A stretch of 64,000 nucleotides of DNA from assembly GCA_029953615.1 (NCBI GenBank), contig CP124529.1, forward strand, positions 2,756,998 through 2,820,997, given 5' to 3'. The position numbers and the translations under genes are program-made. Position 1 is the stretch's first letter. The number at the start of each line of letters is the position of its first letter. The DNA is from Pseudomonas putida. Its GTDB lineage: Bacteria; Pseudomonadota; Gammaproteobacteria; Pseudomonadales; Pseudomonadaceae. Shown one piece after another: positions 47,356 to 58,602 of this stretch. The notes under the pieces are model-generated. The model had not been told where the DNA came from. It made no database searches and saw only the letters and a program-made list of their open reading frames with translations.

Positions 47356-48462
47356 TCAACCCACCTTGTAAGCCTCGAGCGCTTTCAACCGCTCACTTTT
47401 GAGCGCCTCACCCAAGGCCTGGCCAGTCAGGCCTGCCTGCACCAACGGCTTCACATCCACCGCCCGCGCCGCCGCCGCTGCCCCGCGCAAGTAATCGGCT
47501 TGTGGATAACCCGACTTGCCCTCGCCCAGCGCTGTCATCTCGCAAGCGATCAGGAAGTCCTCGAACCGCTGTGGTCGCCGGTACACATCGAACTTCTGCA
47601 ACAGCTCCAGCAGTGTAGTGGCAGGCAGTTCCAGCGCCTGGTTGCCCTGCGCCAGGCACTCGCCCGTCAGCAACGCCAGCTCCTGGCACTCTCGAGGTGC
47701 CTTGAAGCGCTGGTTGACGGCTTTTATCGCGGCTGCTGGTAGCGCCCGCAACAAGCAGGCCCAGCGTACATGCAGGGGCTGTTCGTGCAGTGCCGCCTGT
47801 TCCAGTGCCGCCAGGGCCTGGGGGGCATTACCAAGCTCAGGCAACAGCTCTTGCAGGGCGCCACAAGCATGCAGCACCTGGAAGAACACCTGTGGCTGCG
47901 CCTCCATCAACGCCCGCTCGAATTCCTTCCAGCTGCGTTCGGCGGTCAGCGCCTGCAGTTCACCAGAGGCGCTGATCTGACGCATCAGCTCAAGTGTCTC
48001 ATCGGCAACCCGGAAACCCAGTGCTGCATAACGGGCAGCAAAGCGCGCAACACGCAGTACGCGAAGGGGATCTTCGGCGAACGCCGGGGAAACATGGCGC
48101 AACAGGCGGTTATCGAGATCGTCTTGGCCATGATAAGGGTCGTACACCTTACCCGCCTCGTCCTCGGCAATCGCATTGATGGTCAGGTCACGGCGGATCA
48201 GGTCTTCTTCCAGGGTCACATCGGGGCTGGCGTGGAAGGTGAAGCCGCCATAGCCACGCCCGCTCTTGCGCTCGGTGCGCGCCAGGGCGTATTCCTCGCC
48301 GGTCTTCGGGTGCAGGAACACCGGGAAATCAGTACCAACCGGTCGAAAGCCCTTGGCGTGCATTTCCTCGACCGTGGCGCCGACCACCAGCCAGTCGATA
48401 TCGCTGACAGGGCGGCCGAGCAGGCGATCGCGCACGGCGCCGCCAACTTTGTAGATGTGCAT
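47356..48462 (-). CDS. cca: CCA-adding tRNA nucleotidyltransferase
   Basis: The 368-residue protein starts [20 protein letters not shown], with the class II nucleotidyltransferase core '[22 protein letters not shown]' (DxD-type metal site) and '[20 protein letters not shown]'. It adds or repairs the tRNA 3' CCA. The protein lacks the C-terminal HD phosphohydrolase of the longer E. coli enzyme. The ATG at 48462 has GGAG eight bases upstream; a TTG two codons earlier is less likely. Confidence 0.94.
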   Translation of the reverse strand: MHIYKVGGAVRDRLLGRPVSDIDWLVVGATVEEMHAKGFRPVGTDFPVFLHPKTGEEYALARTERKSGRGYGGFTFHASPDVTLEEDLIRRDLTINAIAEDEAGKVYDPYHGQDDLDNRLLRHVSPAFAEDPLRVLRVARFAARYAALGFRVADETLELMRQISASGELQALTAERSWKEFERALMEAQPQVFFQVLHACGALQELLPELGNAPQALAALEQAALHEQPLHVRWACLLRALPAAAIKAVNQRFKAPRECQELALLTGECLAQGNQALELPATTLLELLQKFDVYRRPQRFEDFLIACEMTALGEGKSGYPQADYLRGAAAAARAVDVKPLVQAGLTGQALGEALKSERLKALEAYKVG

Positions 48463-48472
48463 GGGCAACTCT

Positions 48473-48510
48473 CCATAACTGCCGACAGGATACCCTGTCG
48501 GCAGTTATGG
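48473..48510 (-). terminator. 17-bp perfect hairpin between spoVR and cca
   Basis: CCATAACTGCCGACAGG (48473-48489) and its complement (48494-48510) with loop ATAC. It lies eight bases after the spoVR stop and ends within about ten bases of the cca start, so it overlaps the cca ribosome-binding site region (GGAG). No T-run follows. It could end spoVR transcripts or control cca translation. Confidence 0.55.
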
Positions 48511-48517
48511 CGTGGCA

Positions 48518-50086
48518 CTAGAGGTGGTGGATGACAGCCAGGTCCATGCGGCCATAGTCGGCGCTTTCGCCGTGCTCGCCGCGCGGTGGCATGTGGTGGG
48601 TCTTCATTACCTGCTCGCCCTGCACGGTCTCCAGATGGATGTCGAAGCCCCACAGGCGGTGCAGGTGCTTGAGCACTTCATCGGTCGAGTCGCCCAGCGG
48701 TTTGCGGTTGTGTTGCTGGTGACGCAAGGTCAGCGAGCGGTCGCCGCGGCGGTCGACGCTCCAGATCTGCACATTCGGTTCGCGGTTGCCCAGGTTGTAC
48801 TGCGCCGCCAGCAGTTCACGAATGGTCCGGTAGCCGGCCTCATCGTGGATGGCAGGTACATACAGGTCGTCGCGCTGGTCGTCATCGAGGATGCTGAACA
48901 GCTTGAGATCGCGCATGACCTTGGGCGACAGGTACTGCAGGATGAAGCTCTCGTCCTTGAAGCTGCTCATGGCGAACTTGATGGTAGATAACCAGTCACT
49001 GCCGGCAATGTCGGGGAACCAGCGGCGATCTTCCTCGGTCGGGTTTTCGCACATGCGGCGGATGTCGGTGTACATCGCAAAGCCCAGTGCGTAGGGGTTG
49101 ATGCCGTTGTAGTAGGGGCTGTCGAAGCCGGGTTGGAACACCACGCTGGTATGCGACTGCAGGAACTCCATCATGAAGCCTTCGGTGATCAGCCCCTCGT
49201 CGTACAGGTCGTTCATCAGTGTGTAGTGCCAGAACGTCGCCCAGCCTTCGTTCATCACCTGGGTTTGGCGCTGTGGATAGAAATACTGGGCGATCTTGCG
49301 CACGATGCGCACCACTTCACGTTGCCAGGGTTCCAGCAGCGGGGCGTTCTTCTCGATGAAATACAGGATGTTTTCCTGCGGTTCGGCGGGGAAGCGCGCA
49401 TCATCGCGCTCGCTGCCCTTGTCGGCACTCTTCGGAATGGTCCGCCACAGGTCATTGATCTGCCGCTGCAGGTGCTCCTCGCGCTCTTTTTGCCGCCGCC
49501 GCTCCTCTTCGGCGGAAATCGGATAAGGCCGTTTGTAACGGTCGACGCCGTAATTCATCAGGGCATGGCAGGAGTCGATCAGGTCTTCCACGGCATCGAT
49601 GCCATGGCGCTCTTCGCACTGGGCGATGTACTGCTTGGCGAACACCAGGTAGTCGATGATCGAGCTGGCGTCGGTCCAGGTGCGGAACAGGTAGTTGCCC
49701 TTGAAGAAGCTGTTATGGCCGTAGCAGGCATGGGCGATCACCAGTGCCTGCATGCACATGGTGTTTTCTTCCATCAGGTAGGCGATGCATGGGTCGGAGT
49801 TGATCACGATCTCGTAGGCCAGGCCCATCTGGCCACGGCTGTAAGATTTTTCCGTGCTGAGGAACTGTTTGCCGTAGGACCAATGGTGATAACCCAGCGG
49901 CATGCCGACCGAGGCGTAGGCGTCCATCATCTGCTCGGCGGTAATCACCTCGATCTGGTTGGGGTAGGTGTCCAGGGCGTATCGCTCGGCCAGGCGGCTG
50001 ATTTCCCGGTCGTAGGTCTGGATCAGTTCGAACGTCCACTCGGACCCGGTGGAAATAGGTTGGCGTCTCTGTGCTCTGGCGGTCAT
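48518..50086 (-). CDS. SpoVR family protein (YcgB)
   Basis: The 522-residue protein starts [20 protein letters not shown] and has '[21 protein letters not shown]', '[20 protein letters not shown]', '[20 protein letters not shown]', '[19 protein letters not shown]' and '[20 protein letters not shown]', all typical of SpoVR. The family always travels with YeaH and the PrkA-like kinase. The role is unclear outside Bacillus spore cortex formation. The start ATG overlaps the yeaH stop by four bases. Confidence 0.93.
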   Translation of the reverse strand: MTARAQRRQPISTGSEWTFELIQTYDREISRLAERYALDTYPNQIEVITAEQMMDAYASVGMPLGYHHWSYGKQFLSTEKSYSRGQMGLAYEIVINSDPCIAYLMEENTMCMQALVIAHACYGHNSFFKGNYLFRTWTDASSIIDYLVFAKQYIAQCEERHGIDAVEDLIDSCHALMNYGVDRYKRPYPISAEEERRRQKEREEHLQRQINDLWRTIPKSADKGSERDDARFPAEPQENILYFIEKNAPLLEPWQREVVRIVRKIAQYFYPQRQTQVMNEGWATFWHYTLMNDLYDEGLITEGFMMEFLQSHTSVVFQPGFDSPYYNGINPYALGFAMYTDIRRMCENPTEEDRRWFPDIAGSDWLSTIKFAMSSFKDESFILQYLSPKVMRDLKLFSILDDDQRDDLYVPAIHDEAGYRTIRELLAAQYNLGNREPNVQIWSVDRRGDRSLTLRHQQHNRKPLGDSTDEVLKHLHRLWGFDIHLETVQGEQVMKTHHMPPRGEHGESADYGRMDLAVIHHL

Positions 50087-51354
50087 GTGGCTAACCTGCG
50101 CTGGAAGAGTTCACGGAAGACCGGGTAGATGTCACCGGCCGATACCAACTGCTGCTGGGCGAACGTGTCGGGGAAGGCTTCGCCGATGCGCTCGTATTCG
50201 TACCACAGCGCCTGGTGTTCACGCGGGGTGATTTCAACGTAAGTGTAGTACTGCACATGCGGCATGATCTGCTTGGCCAGGATGTCGCGGCAGATCGGCG
50301 AATCGTCGTTCCAGTTGTCGCCGTCGGAGGCCTGGGCGGCGTAGATGTTCCAGTCGCTGGCCGGGTAGCGTTCGGCCATGACCTCCTGCATCAGCTTGAG
50401 CGCGCTGGAAACGATGGTGCCGCCGGTTTCCCGCGAATAGAAGAATTCTTCCTCGTCGACTTCACGGGCGCTGGTGTGGTGGCGGATGAATACCACTTCG
50501 ATGCGATCGTAGTTACGCTTGAGGAACAGGTACAGCAGAATGAAAAAGCGTTTGGCGATGTCTTTGGTGGCCTGGGTCATCGAGCCGGACACATCCATCA
50601 GGCAGAACATCACCGCCTTGGAGCTGGGGTTGGGCTGCTTGACCAGCAGGTTGTACTTGAGATCGAAGGTGTCGAGGAAGGGCAGGCGGTTTATACGTGC
50701 CTTCAGGCGTTCGATCTCGTGTTCGACCTCCTGGATATCGGTGAAATTATCCGGTTCCTCGACCTTCAGGCGGGCGAGTTCCTTCTGCGCTTCGCGCAGC
50801 AGTGCGCGGCTGCTGCCGGTCAGGGCGATGCGCCGGGCATGGGCCGAACGCAGGGTGCGCACGATGTTGATGCGTGACGGGTTGCCTTCGTTGGCGATAC
50901 CGGCGCGCACGGTCTTGAAGGTGTCGGCCCCGGTCAGGTGACGTTTGACCAGGTTGGGCAGCTCGAGGTCCTCGAACATGAACTCGAGGAATTCTTCCTG
51001 AGTGATCTGGAAGACGAAGTCGTCCATGCCCTCGCCGGAGTTGCCGGCCTTGCCACGGCCGCTGCCACCTCCGCCGCCCTGTGGCCTGGGGATGTGTTCA
51101 CCGGCGGTGAACTCCTTGTTGCCTGGGTGCACGATGGTCTGCTTGCCCCCGCGACCATGGTGCAGCACCGGTTCGTCGATGTCGCGCCCCGGAATGCTGA
51201 TCTGCTCGCCATGTTCCATGTCCATGATGGAACGGCGGCTCACCGCCTCTTCGACGGCTTTCTTGATATGTTCGCGGTACCGCCGCAGGAAGCGCTGGCG
51301 GTTCACCGTGCTCTTGTTCTTGCCGTTCAGGCGTCGATCTATAACGTAGCTCAT
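50083..51354 (-). CDS. yeaH: YeaH-like protein (DUF444, VWA-type)
   Basis: The 423-residue protein starts [20 protein letters not shown] and has a von Willebrand A-like segment with the metal site '[20 protein letters not shown]' (DxSxS). The middle contains a Gly-rich linker ('[20 protein letters not shown]'). GGAGGG lies four bases before the ATG. In E. coli YeaH works with kinase YeaG in nutrient-limitation responses. It is the middle gene of the prkA-yeaH-spoVR cluster. Confidence 0.93.
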   Translation of the reverse strand: MSYVIDRRLNGKNKSTVNRQRFLRRYREHIKKAVEEAVSRRSIMDMEHGEQISIPGRDIDEPVLHHGRGGKQTIVHPGNKEFTAGEHIPRPQGGGGGSGRGKAGNSGEGMDDFVFQITQEEFLEFMFEDLELPNLVKRHLTGADTFKTVRAGIANEGNPSRINIVRTLRSAHARRIALTGSSRALLREAQKELARLKVEEPDNFTDIQEVEHEIERLKARINRLPFLDTFDLKYNLLVKQPNPSSKAVMFCLMDVSGSMTQATKDIAKRFFILLYLFLKRNYDRIEVVFIRHHTSAREVDEEEFFYSRETGGTIVSSALKLMQEVMAERYPASDWNIYAAQASDGDNWNDDSPICRDILAKQIMPHVQYYTYVEITPREHQALWYEYERIGEAFPDTFAQQQLVSAGDIYPVFRELFQRRLAT

Positions 51355-51485
51355 GGTCCCTCCGGTAGCTGGGAACAGCTGCACGCTTCAAGCTACGAAC
51401 TGCTGCACGTAAAGGCAGCAAAGCAGCTGCCGGCGCCCAGGGCTGGCGTAGCAGCCGCTGGGCGCGCGGTGGGTAGCTTGTCGCT

Positions 51486-53408
51486 TTATTGCGATTTCCT
51501 GACCCGCAGGTACCATTCCGACAGCAGACGAACCTGTTTGTCGGTGTAGCCACGTTCCACCATGCGCGTGACGAAGTCGTTGTGTTTCTGTTGGTCCTCC
51601 TTGCTTGCCTTGGCGTTGAAGCTGATGACTGGCAGCAGGTCCTCGGTGTTGGAGAACATTTTCTTCTCGATCACCACCCGCAATTTTTCGTAGCTCAGCC
51701 AGCTCGGATTCTTGCCATTGTTGTTGGCACGGGCGCGCAGCACGAAGTTGACGATTTCGTTGCGGAAATCTTTCGGGTTGCTGATGCCGGCCGGTTTCTC
51801 GATCTTCTCCAGTTCTTCGTTGAGGGCGATACGGTTGAGGATTTCGCCGGTTTCCGGATCGCGGTATTCCTGGTCCTGGATCCAGAAGTCGGCGTACAGC
51901 ACGTAGCGGTCGAAGATGTTCTGGCCGTATTCGCTGTAGGACTCCAGGTAGGCGGTCTGGATTTCCTTGCCGATGAACTCGATGTAGCGTGGCGCCAGGT
52001 ACTCCTTCAGGTAGCGCAGGTAGCGTTCGCGCACTTCGGCCGGGAACTGTTCCTGCTCGATCTGCTGCTCCAGCACATACAGCAGGTGCACCGGGTTGGC
52101 GGCCACTTCATGCGGGTCGAAGTTGAACACCTTGGACAGGATCTTGAAGGCGAAGCGGGTCGACAGGCCGTTCATGCCTTCGTCGACGCCGGCGGCATCG
52201 CGGTATTCCTGAATCGACTTGGCCTTTGGATCGGTGTCCTTGAGATTCTCCCCGTCGTACACCCGCATCTTCGAGTAGATGTTGGAGTTTTCCGGCTCTT
52301 TCAGCCGCGACAGCACAGTGAACTGGGCGAGCATCTTCAGCGTGTCTGGCGCGCAGTGGGCCTTGGCCAGCGAGCTGTTGATCAGCAGCTTGTCGTAGAT
52401 CTTGATTTCGTCGCTGACGCGCAGGCAATACGGCACCTTGACGATGTAGATCCGGTCGATGAACGCCTCGTTGTTCTTGTTGTTACGGAAGGTGTGCCAC
52501 TCCGATTCGTTGGAGTGGGCCAGCAGAATCCCGGAGTAGGGGATGGCGCCGAGGCCTTCGGTACTGTTGTAGTTGCCTTCCTGGGTGGCGGTGAGCAACG
52601 GGTGCAGGACCTTGATCGGGGCCTTGAACATCTCGACGAATTCCATCAGGCCCTGGTTGGCCCGGCACAGCGCACCCGAATAGGCATAGGCGTCGGCGTC
52701 GTTCTGCGGGAATTCCTCGAGCTTGCGGATATCGACCTTGCCGACCAGGGCCGAAATATCCTGGTTGTTCTCGTCGCCGGGTTCAGTCTTGGCGATAGCG
52801 ATCTGGTTGAGGATCGACGGGTACAGCTTCACCACCTTGAACTTGCTGATGTCGCCGCCGAACTCCTGCAGGCGCTTGGTGGCCCAGGGCGACATGATGG
52901 TGTTCAGGTAGCGCCGCGGGATGCCGAACTCTTCCTCGAGGATGGCCCCGTCTTCGGTGGCGTTGAACAGCCCCAAGGGCGACTCGAACACCGGCGAGCC
53001 CTTGATGGCGTAGAACGGTACCTTTTCCATCAGCTGCTTGAGTTTTTCGGCCAGCGACGACTTACCGCCGCCCACCGGGCCCAGCAGGTAGAGGATCTGT
53101 TTCTTTTCCTCCAGGCCTTGGGCGGCGTGGCGGAAGTAGGACACGATCTGGTCGATGCACTCTTCCATGCCATGGAAGTCGGCAAAGGCCGGATAGCGGC
53201 GAATAACCTTGTTGGAGAAGATACGCGACAGTCTGGAGTTGGTTGAGGTGTCGATCAGCTCCGGCTCACCGATGGCCAGCAACAGCCGTTCGGCCGCCGA
53301 TGCGTAGGCACTGCGATCCTCTTTGCACAGCTCGAGGTACTCCTGCAGCGAGAGTTCTTCCTGGCGCGTAGACTCGAAACGTTGTTGGAAGTGGCTAAAA
53401 ATACTCAT
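51486..53408 (-). CDS. prkA: PrkA/YeaG family serine protein kinase
   Basis: The 640-residue protein starts MSIFSHFQQRFESTRQEELS and has an N-terminal AAA-type domain with Walker A 'LLGPVGGGKSSLAEKL' (about 108-123) and 'LLAHSNESEWHTF'. The C-terminal kinase-like domain contains 'EYLAPRYIEFIGKEIQTAYL'. It is a Ser/Thr kinase of the YeaG/PrkA class, which acts in stress and stationary-phase adaptation. GAGGTGA lies just before the ATG at 53408; the longer upstream frame passes through non-coding DNA. Confidence 0.93.
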   Translation of the reverse strand: MSIFSHFQQRFESTRQEELSLQEYLELCKEDRSAYASAAERLLLAIGEPELIDTSTNSRLSRIFSNKVIRRYPAFADFHGMEECIDQIVSYFRHAAQGLEEKKQILYLLGPVGGGKSSLAEKLKQLMEKVPFYAIKGSPVFESPLGLFNATEDGAILEEEFGIPRRYLNTIMSPWATKRLQEFGGDISKFKVVKLYPSILNQIAIAKTEPGDENNQDISALVGKVDIRKLEEFPQNDADAYAYSGALCRANQGLMEFVEMFKAPIKVLHPLLTATQEGNYNSTEGLGAIPYSGILLAHSNESEWHTFRNNKNNEAFIDRIYIVKVPYCLRVSDEIKIYDKLLINSSLAKAHCAPDTLKMLAQFTVLSRLKEPENSNIYSKMRVYDGENLKDTDPKAKSIQEYRDAAGVDEGMNGLSTRFAFKILSKVFNFDPHEVAANPVHLLYVLEQQIEQEQFPAEVRERYLRYLKEYLAPRYIEFIGKEIQTAYLESYSEYGQNIFDRYVLYADFWIQDQEYRDPETGEILNRIALNEELEKIEKPAGISNPKDFRNEIVNFVLRARANNNGKNPSWLSYEKLRVVIEKKMFSNTEDLLPVISFNAKASKEDQQKHNDFVTRMVERGYTDKQVRLLSEWYLRVRKSQ

Positions 53409-53690
53409 GACGTCACCTCGCTCGATACGTGGAGACGACGCCGGATCAGTCAGCTGATGCTGGCATGCAACCGGGTTGGCCGGCTGCTGTATACCCCCCA
53501 GAACACCCTGTAACGCTACCGATGACCCGCACGCCGGTGTACCGGCTCTCCCCTTTTTTGGATGGCCTGCGCTTAAGAATAGTTGGTTATCCGCAAGGTC
53601 AAGGGCGAGGGGCGGAGAAGTTGCGAACGACCGTTCGTCAGATAAGCCGCAAGCCCGCACGTGGCGCGGGCTGCAGTGGAAATGAAAAAT

Positions 53691-54023
53691 TTATTCGGCA
53701 GTGCCCTGGGCGGTCTCGGCCGGGTAAGTGGTGCGCCACAGCTCAAAGCCGCCGTCCACGCTGTACACGTCGGAGAAGCCCTGGTTCACCAGGTAGGCGG
53801 CAGCGCTCTGGCTGGAATTGCCGTGGTAGCACACCACCAGGGTTGGGGCGTCGAGGTCGGCATTGCGGATGAACTCGGCAACGGAATGGTTATCCAGATG
53901 CTTGGCACCGCTGATATGGCCGGCGGCGAAAGCCTGGGGGTCGCGAATGTCGACGACGACCGCACCTTCTTTCTTGCGAAGCTCCAAGGCCTGCTCGGGA
54001 GGGATGCGCTTGAATTCGCTCAT
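53691..54023 (-). CDS. glpE: Thiosulfate sulfurtransferase GlpE
   Basis: The 110-residue single-domain rhodanese starts [20 protein letters not shown]. The active-site loop is '[15 protein letters not shown]' with the catalytic Cys, and the CDC25-type '[20 protein letters not shown]' precedes it. It moves sulfane sulfur from thiosulfate to cyanide or thiols. It follows apaH on the same strand after 14 bases, as in other Pseudomonas genomes. Confidence 0.95.
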   Translation of the reverse strand: MSEFKRIPPEQALELRKKEGAVVVDIRDPQAFAAGHISGAKHLDNHSVAEFIRNADLDAPTLVVCYHGNSSQSAAAYLVNQGFSDVYSVDGGFELWRTTYPAETAQGTAE

Positions 54024-54037
54024 GGGTACTACTTCCT

Positions 54038-54904
54038 TCAGGTGTGGTCGTTAAGTGTAGTGGGTTGTGCCGGTTGGCGCAGGGGGCCGTCGTCGGCGCA
54101 ATCACAGTGGTGGTATTCGCCGCTGTCGACGTTGTACAGGGTCATGGCGCCGCCCCACACGCAGCCGGTGTCCAGGGCAATGACGTCGGGCTCGTCGACC
54201 TGGCCTTGCAGGGCGGCCCAGTGGCCAAAGATGATCTTCACGTGGCGTGAGCGGCGGCCTTTGTGTGCGTACCAGGGCTTGTAACCTTTGGGCGCGGTCT
54301 CCAGGCCTTCCTTGCTTTTGAGGTCGAGCTTGCCCTCGGCGGTGCAGAAGCGCATGCGTGTGAAGTAGTTGGTGATGACCCGCAGGCGTTCTATGCCACT
54401 GAGGTTCTTGCTCCACTTGTTCGGCTCGTTGCCGTACATGCCGTCCAGGTACAGTTTCAGGCGTTCGTCGTCGCGCAGCACTTCCTCGACCTCGGCGGCC
54501 AGCTCCAGGGCTTTGCCCAAGGTCCATTGTGGTGGAATGCCTGCGTGAACCAGGGCAATGCCGCGAGGTTCGTCGTAATGCAGCAGCTTTTGCTGGCGCA
54601 GCCAGTCAAGCAGCTGGTCGGCATCCGGTGCTTCGATGATCTCGCGCAGGGTGTCGCTTTTCTTCAGGCGTTCGACGTCGTGCCAGGCAGCCAGCAGGTG
54701 CAGGTCATGGTTGCCCAGCACGCACACCAGCGACTGGCGGATCGAATAAAGGAAGCGCAGGGTTTCCAGTGACTCGGGGCCGCGGTTGACCAGGTCGCCG
54801 ACCAGCCACAGGCGGTCGACGGCGGGGTTGAAGCTGACCCGGTCGAGCAGGCACTTGAGTGGCTGCAGGCAGCCCTGCAGGTCACCGACAGCGTAGGTAG
54901 CCAT
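54038..54904 (-). CDS. apaH: Diadenosine tetraphosphatase ApaH
   Basis: The 288-residue phosphoesterase starts [20 protein letters not shown] and has the metallophosphoesterase motifs 'GDLQGC', '[20 protein letters not shown]', '[12 protein letters not shown]' and 'FGHWAAL'. It splits Ap4A to two ADP. It shares one base with the apaG stop (TGATGG), and the apaG-apaH pair is conserved. Confidence 0.97.
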   Translation of the reverse strand: MATYAVGDLQGCLQPLKCLLDRVSFNPAVDRLWLVGDLVNRGPESLETLRFLYSIRQSLVCVLGNHDLHLLAAWHDVERLKKSDTLREIIEAPDADQLLDWLRQQKLLHYDEPRGIALVHAGIPPQWTLGKALELAAEVEEVLRDDERLKLYLDGMYGNEPNKWSKNLSGIERLRVITNYFTRMRFCTAEGKLDLKSKEGLETAPKGYKPWYAHKGRRSRHVKIIFGHWAALQGQVDEPDVIALDTGCVWGGAMTLYNVDSGEYHHCDCADDGPLRQPAQPTTLNDHT

Positions 54905-55284
54905 CAGTGCAGCGCCCCGGGCACCGCCAGGCGGAAGGGGGCGATCTCGGCATCGAAGCGTTTGCCGTCTTCGGCGAACATCTGGTAGCTGCCCTGCATG
55001 GTGCCCACGCGGGTGCTGATAACCGCGCCACTGCTGTAGGTGTGGCTCTGGCCCGGATCGATGTTGGGCTGTTGGCCGACTACACCGGCGCCGCGCACTT
55101 CCTCGACCTCGCCGTCACCGTTGGTGATCAGCCAGTGGCGCGACAGCAGCTTGGCCTTGAGCGAGCCATTGTTCTGCACAGTAATGGTGTAGGCGAAAGC
55201 GAAACGACTGTTTTCGGGGTCGGATTGTTCTTTGAGGTAACGGGTCACGACGCTGACGTCGATCTGATAGCGGGGGTCGGACAT
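54904..55284 (-). CDS. apaG: ApaG protein (Co2+/Mg2+ efflux-linked)
   Basis: The 126-residue fibronectin-III-like protein starts [20 protein letters not shown] and has '[20 protein letters not shown]', '[20 protein letters not shown]', '[20 protein letters not shown]' and '[20 protein letters not shown]'. Its role is poorly known, though E. coli CorD/ApaG is linked to magnesium and cobalt. I chose ATG 55284. It lies between rsmA and apaH. Confidence 0.95.
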
Positions 55285-55383
55285 GCAAGGGCCTTGGGCG
55301 AACTGACGCAATAATGCAGTCTAGGCCATTGAGAGGGGGGAGGGCCAGCGGTGCAGGGGCTTGGGGATTAGTGTTGTCTGTGC

Positions 55384-55479
55384 TGGCCTCTTCGCGGGCC
55401 CGCCCGCTCCCACAGGATCCCACCACATTTGAAGGGGGGCTTTACCTGTGGGAGCGGTGCGTGCCCGCGAAGGGGGCGG
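55384..55479. repeat. REP element pair (inverted)
   Basis: TGGCCTCTTCGCGGGCCCGC with CCGCTCCCACAGG from 55384 faces ACCTGTGGGAGCGGTGCGTG with CCCGCGAAGGGGGCGG ending near 55479. It lies between rsmA and apaG. Confidence 0.8.
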
Positions 55480-55490
55480 ATCAGCTTGAA

Positions 55491-56294
55491 TCAGGCTTTG
55501 GGCTGATCGGCCAACTGGTCAGCCAGGCGCACGAAGGCCGCCAGGTCCAGCTGTTCAGGGCGCAGGCTGCCGTCCACACCTGCAGCCTCGATGGCGGCAC
55601 TGTCGAGCAGGCCTTTCATGGTGTTGCGCAGGGTCTTGCGGCGCTGGTTGAAGGCTTCGCGTACCACCTGCTCCAGCAGCTTTGCGTCTTTGGCCGGGTG
55701 TGGCAGCACTTCGTGCGGTACCAGGCGGACGATGGCCGAGTCCACTTTCGGCGGCGGGTTGAAGGCACCTGGGCCTACATTGAACAGGTGCTCCACGCGG
55801 CAGTGGTATTGCACCATGATCGACAAGCGCCCCCAGTCACCACCGCCAGGGCCGGCGGCCATGCGCTCGACCACTTCCTTCTGCAGCATGAAGTGCATGT
55901 CGCGAATCAGCCCGGCATGGCTGAGCAGGTGGAAGATCAGTGGGGTGGAGATGTTGTAGGGCAGGTTGCCCACCACCTTGAGGCTGCGCGGTGGCACGCC
56001 CAGCTGGTTGAAGTCGAACTTCAGGGCGTCGCCCTGGTGCAGGCGGAAATTGCTACGGCCAGCGAACTTGTGCTGCAGGATCGGCACCAGGTCCTTGTCC
56101 AGCTCCACCACGTCCAGCTGTGCGCCGCTACCCAGCAGGCCTTCGGTCAGGGCGCCCTGGCCCGGGCCGATTTCCAGCAGGTGTTCGCCAGCCTTGGCGT
56201 TGATGGCACGCAGGATGCGGTCGATGATGCCGGCGTCATGCAGGAAGTTCTGGCCGAAGCGCTTGCGCGCCCGGTGTTGGTATTGCTCGTTCAT
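55491..56294 (-). CDS. rsmA: 16S rRNA dimethyladenosine transferase RsmA (KsgA)
   Basis: The 267-residue methyltransferase starts [20 protein letters not shown] and has '[20 protein letters not shown]' (SAM site) and the catalytic '[19 protein letters not shown]'. It makes m6(2)A in the 3' end of 16S rRNA. It starts four bases inside the end of pdxA (ATGA overlap). The older name is ksgA; the name rsmA here is not the RNA-binding RsmA that the rsmY RNA targets. Confidence 0.97.
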   Translation of the reverse strand: MNEQYQHRARKRFGQNFLHDAGIIDRILRAINAKAGEHLLEIGPGQGALTEGLLGSGAQLDVVELDKDLVPILQHKFAGRSNFRLHQGDALKFDFNQLGVPPRSLKVVGNLPYNISTPLIFHLLSHAGLIRDMHFMLQKEVVERMAAGPGGGDWGRLSIMVQYHCRVEHLFNVGPGAFNPPPKVDSAIVRLVPHEVLPHPAKDAKLLEQVVREAFNQRRKTLRNTMKGLLDSAAIEAAGVDGSLRPEQLDLAAFVRLADQLADQPKA

Positions 56295-57280
56295 GGTCGG
56301 TTCTCGGCCATCTGGTAGGCGGTTTCCAGCGCGACGCGCAGGCTGCCGGTGTCGACCTTGCCGGTGCCGGCCAGGTCCAGGGCGGTGCCGTGGTCAACCG
56401 AGGTGCGGATGATCGGCAGGCCCAGGGTCACGTTGACCGCAGCACCGAAGCCTTTGTACTTGAGTACGGGCAGGCCCTGGTCGTGGTACATCGCCAGCAC
56501 CGCGTCGCAGTGCTCCAGATATTTGGGGGTAAACAGGGTATCGGCCGGCAGTGGTCCGCGCAGGTCCATGCCTTCGGTACGCAGGCGGGCCAGGGTCGGC
56601 TCGATGATGTCGATTTCCTCGCGGCCCAGGTGGCCGCCCTCGCCCGCGTGCGGGTTGAGGCCACATACCAGGATGCGCGGGTTGGCAATGCCGAACTTGT
56701 CGCGCATGTCGGCATGCAGGATACGGGTTACACGCTCGACGCGCTCGGCAGTGATGGCGTCGGCAATGTCGCGCAGCGGCAGGTGCGTGGTTACCAGGGC
56801 CACGCGCAGGCCACGGGTAGCCAGCATCATCACCACTTGCGCGGTGTGGGTGAGTTCGGCGAGGAATTCGGTATGCCCGGAGAAGGCGATACCGCTTTCG
56901 TTGATCACGCCCTTGTGTACCGGGGCGGTGATCATCCCGGCGAAATGTCCGTCCAGGCAGCCTTGCCCGGCACGGGTCAGGGTTTCCAGCACGAACGCCG
57001 CATTGGCTTTGTCGAGCTGGCCTGGTACTACCGGGGCCGCCAGGGTGGTATCCCAGACGTACAGGCTACCCGCTGGCGCCGGCTGCTCGGGCCATTGGCC
57101 CGGCGCTACCGGCAGCAGGTTGACGGCCAGCCCCAGCTGTGTGGCCCGCTCGGCGAGCAGGTCACGGCTGGTGATGGCGATCAGGGGGTGGGGCTGGGCG
57201 TCTGCGGCGAGCAGCAGGCACAGGTCGGGGCCTATGCCGGCCGGCTCGCCGGGGGTGACGGCGAAGCGCAGCGGCTTCAC
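56291..57280 (-). CDS. pdxA: 4-hydroxythreonine-4-phosphate dehydrogenase PdxA
   Basis: The 329-residue protein starts [20 protein letters not shown], the PdxA signature. It also has '[15 protein letters not shown]'-like '[20 protein letters not shown]', '[20 protein letters not shown]', '[10 protein letters not shown]' and '[20 protein letters not shown]'. It belongs to the DXP-dependent pathway to pyridoxal phosphate. Start and stop overlap surA and rsmA by four bases each. Confidence 0.96.
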   Translation of the reverse strand: MKPLRFAVTPGEPAGIGPDLCLLLAADAQPHPLIAITSRDLLAERATQLGLAVNLLPVAPGQWPEQPAPAGSLYVWDTTLAAPVVPGQLDKANAAFVLETLTRAGQGCLDGHFAGMITAPVHKGVINESGIAFSGHTEFLAELTHTAQVVMMLATRGLRVALVTTHLPLRDIADAITAERVERVTRILHADMRDKFGIANPRILVCGLNPHAGEGGHLGREEIDIIEPTLARLRTEGMDLRGPLPADTLFTPKYLEHCDAVLAMYHDQGLPVLKYKGFGAAVNVTLGLPIIRTSVDHGTALDLAGTGKVDTGSLRVALETAYQMAENRP

Positions 57281-58602
57281 TGGGCGGCCTGGTCAGCGCC
57301 AGGCAGCTTGATTTCAACGTAGGCCTCGTCGCGGATCTGGCGCAGCCAGGTCTGCAGCTCTTCATCGTACTTGCGGTTGCGCAGTACGTTCATGGCCTGC
57401 TGCTCACGCGCCTGCTCGGTGCTGTCGGTGGCACGACGGCCCAGCACTTCCAGGACATGCCAGCCGTACTGGGTCTTGAACGGGCGAGTGACTTCGCCTT
57501 GGGCGGCGTTGGCCATCTGCTCGCGGAACTCCGGTACCAGGCTGTTCGGGTCAACCCAGTTGAGGTCGCCGCCGTTGAGCGCCGAACCCGGGTCTTCCGA
57601 GAAGCTCTTGGCCAGCTCGCCGAAGTCTTCGCCGTTCTTGATGCGATCGTAAAGGCGCTCGGCCAGTTGCTCGGTGGCCGCATCGCTGCGGATTTCGCTT
57701 GGCTTGATCAGAATGTGGCGCACATGCACTTCGTCACGCAGCACGTTCTCGCTGCCACCACGCTTCTCCTCGAGCTTGAGGATGATGAAGCCGTTGGGGA
57801 TGCGAATTGGCTGGGTGATGTCGCCTACCGCCATGCTGCTAAGCATCTTGGCGAAGTCTGGCGGCAGCTGGCCGGCCTTACGCCAGCCCATCTCGCCGCC
57901 TTCCAGGGCGTTTTCGCTGGCGGAGCGGGCAATGGCCAGCTGGCCGAAGTCCGCGCCCTGCTTGAGCTGCTGGTACACATCGCCAACCTGGCGTGCGGCG
58001 GCCTGGATGGCTTCCGAGTTGGCCGCTTCCGGGGTCGGGATCAGGATGTTGGCCAGGCGGTATTCTTCCGACATCTGCATCTTGCCGAGGTCGGAGTTGA
58101 GGAAGTTCTTCACTTCCTGCTCGGACACCTGGATGCGCTCGGCCACGCGGCGCTGACGCACGCGGCTGATGATCATCTCGCGCTTGACCTGCTCACGGGC
58201 GTCGTCGAACGACAGGCCGTCACGGGCCAGGGCGGCGTGGAACTGCTCCAGCGACATGCCGTTGCGCTGGGCAATGGTGCCCATGGCCTGGTTCAGTTCT
58301 TCGTCGGTGATGCGGATGCCGGAGCGCTCGCCGATCTGCAACTGCAGGTTCTCGACGATCAGGCGCTCCAGCACCTGCTGGTCCAGCGCGCCGGCGGGCG
58401 GCATGCCGCCGCCGCGCTTGGCGATGGTTTGCTGAACCTCGCGGACGCGCTGGTCCAGCTGGCTTTGCATGACCACGTCGTTGTCGACGATGGCCACCAC
58501 GCGATCAAGAGGTTGTACCGCGGCATGCACCGCGCCACTCAGCAATGCAACGCCCAGCAACGCCGGGCGCAGTCGATCAATAAGCTTGGTCTTCACGTTC
58601 AC
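57277..58602 (-). CDS. surA: Periplasmic chaperone and peptidyl-prolyl isomerase SurA
   Basis: The 441-residue protein begins with a signal peptide ('[20 protein letters not shown]'). An N-terminal chaperone region ('[20 protein letters not shown]') and two parvulin domains follow ('[20 protein letters not shown]', '[13 protein letters not shown]'). SurA helps fold outer-membrane proteins, including LptD next to it. The start is a GTG at 58602 or 58596 after AAGG; the first overlaps lptD by 26 bases. Confidence 0.95.
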   Translation of the reverse strand: MNVKTKLIDRLRPALLGVALLSGAVHAAVQPLDRVVAIVDNDVVMQSQLDQRVREVQQTIAKRGGGMPPAGALDQQVLERLIVENLQLQIGERSGIRITDEELNQAMGTIAQRNGMSLEQFHAALARDGLSFDDAREQVKREMIISRVRQRRVAERIQVSEQEVKNFLNSDLGKMQMSEEYRLANILIPTPEAANSEAIQAAARQVGDVYQQLKQGADFGQLAIARSASENALEGGEMGWRKAGQLPPDFAKMLSSMAVGDITQPIRIPNGFIILKLEEKRGGSENVLRDEVHVRHILIKPSEIRSDAATEQLAERLYDRIKNGEDFGELAKSFSEDPGSALNGGDLNWVDPNSLVPEFREQMANAAQGEVTRPFKTQYGWHVLEVLGRRATDSTEQAREQQAMNVLRNRKYDEELQTWLRQIRDEAYVEIKLPGADQAAQ

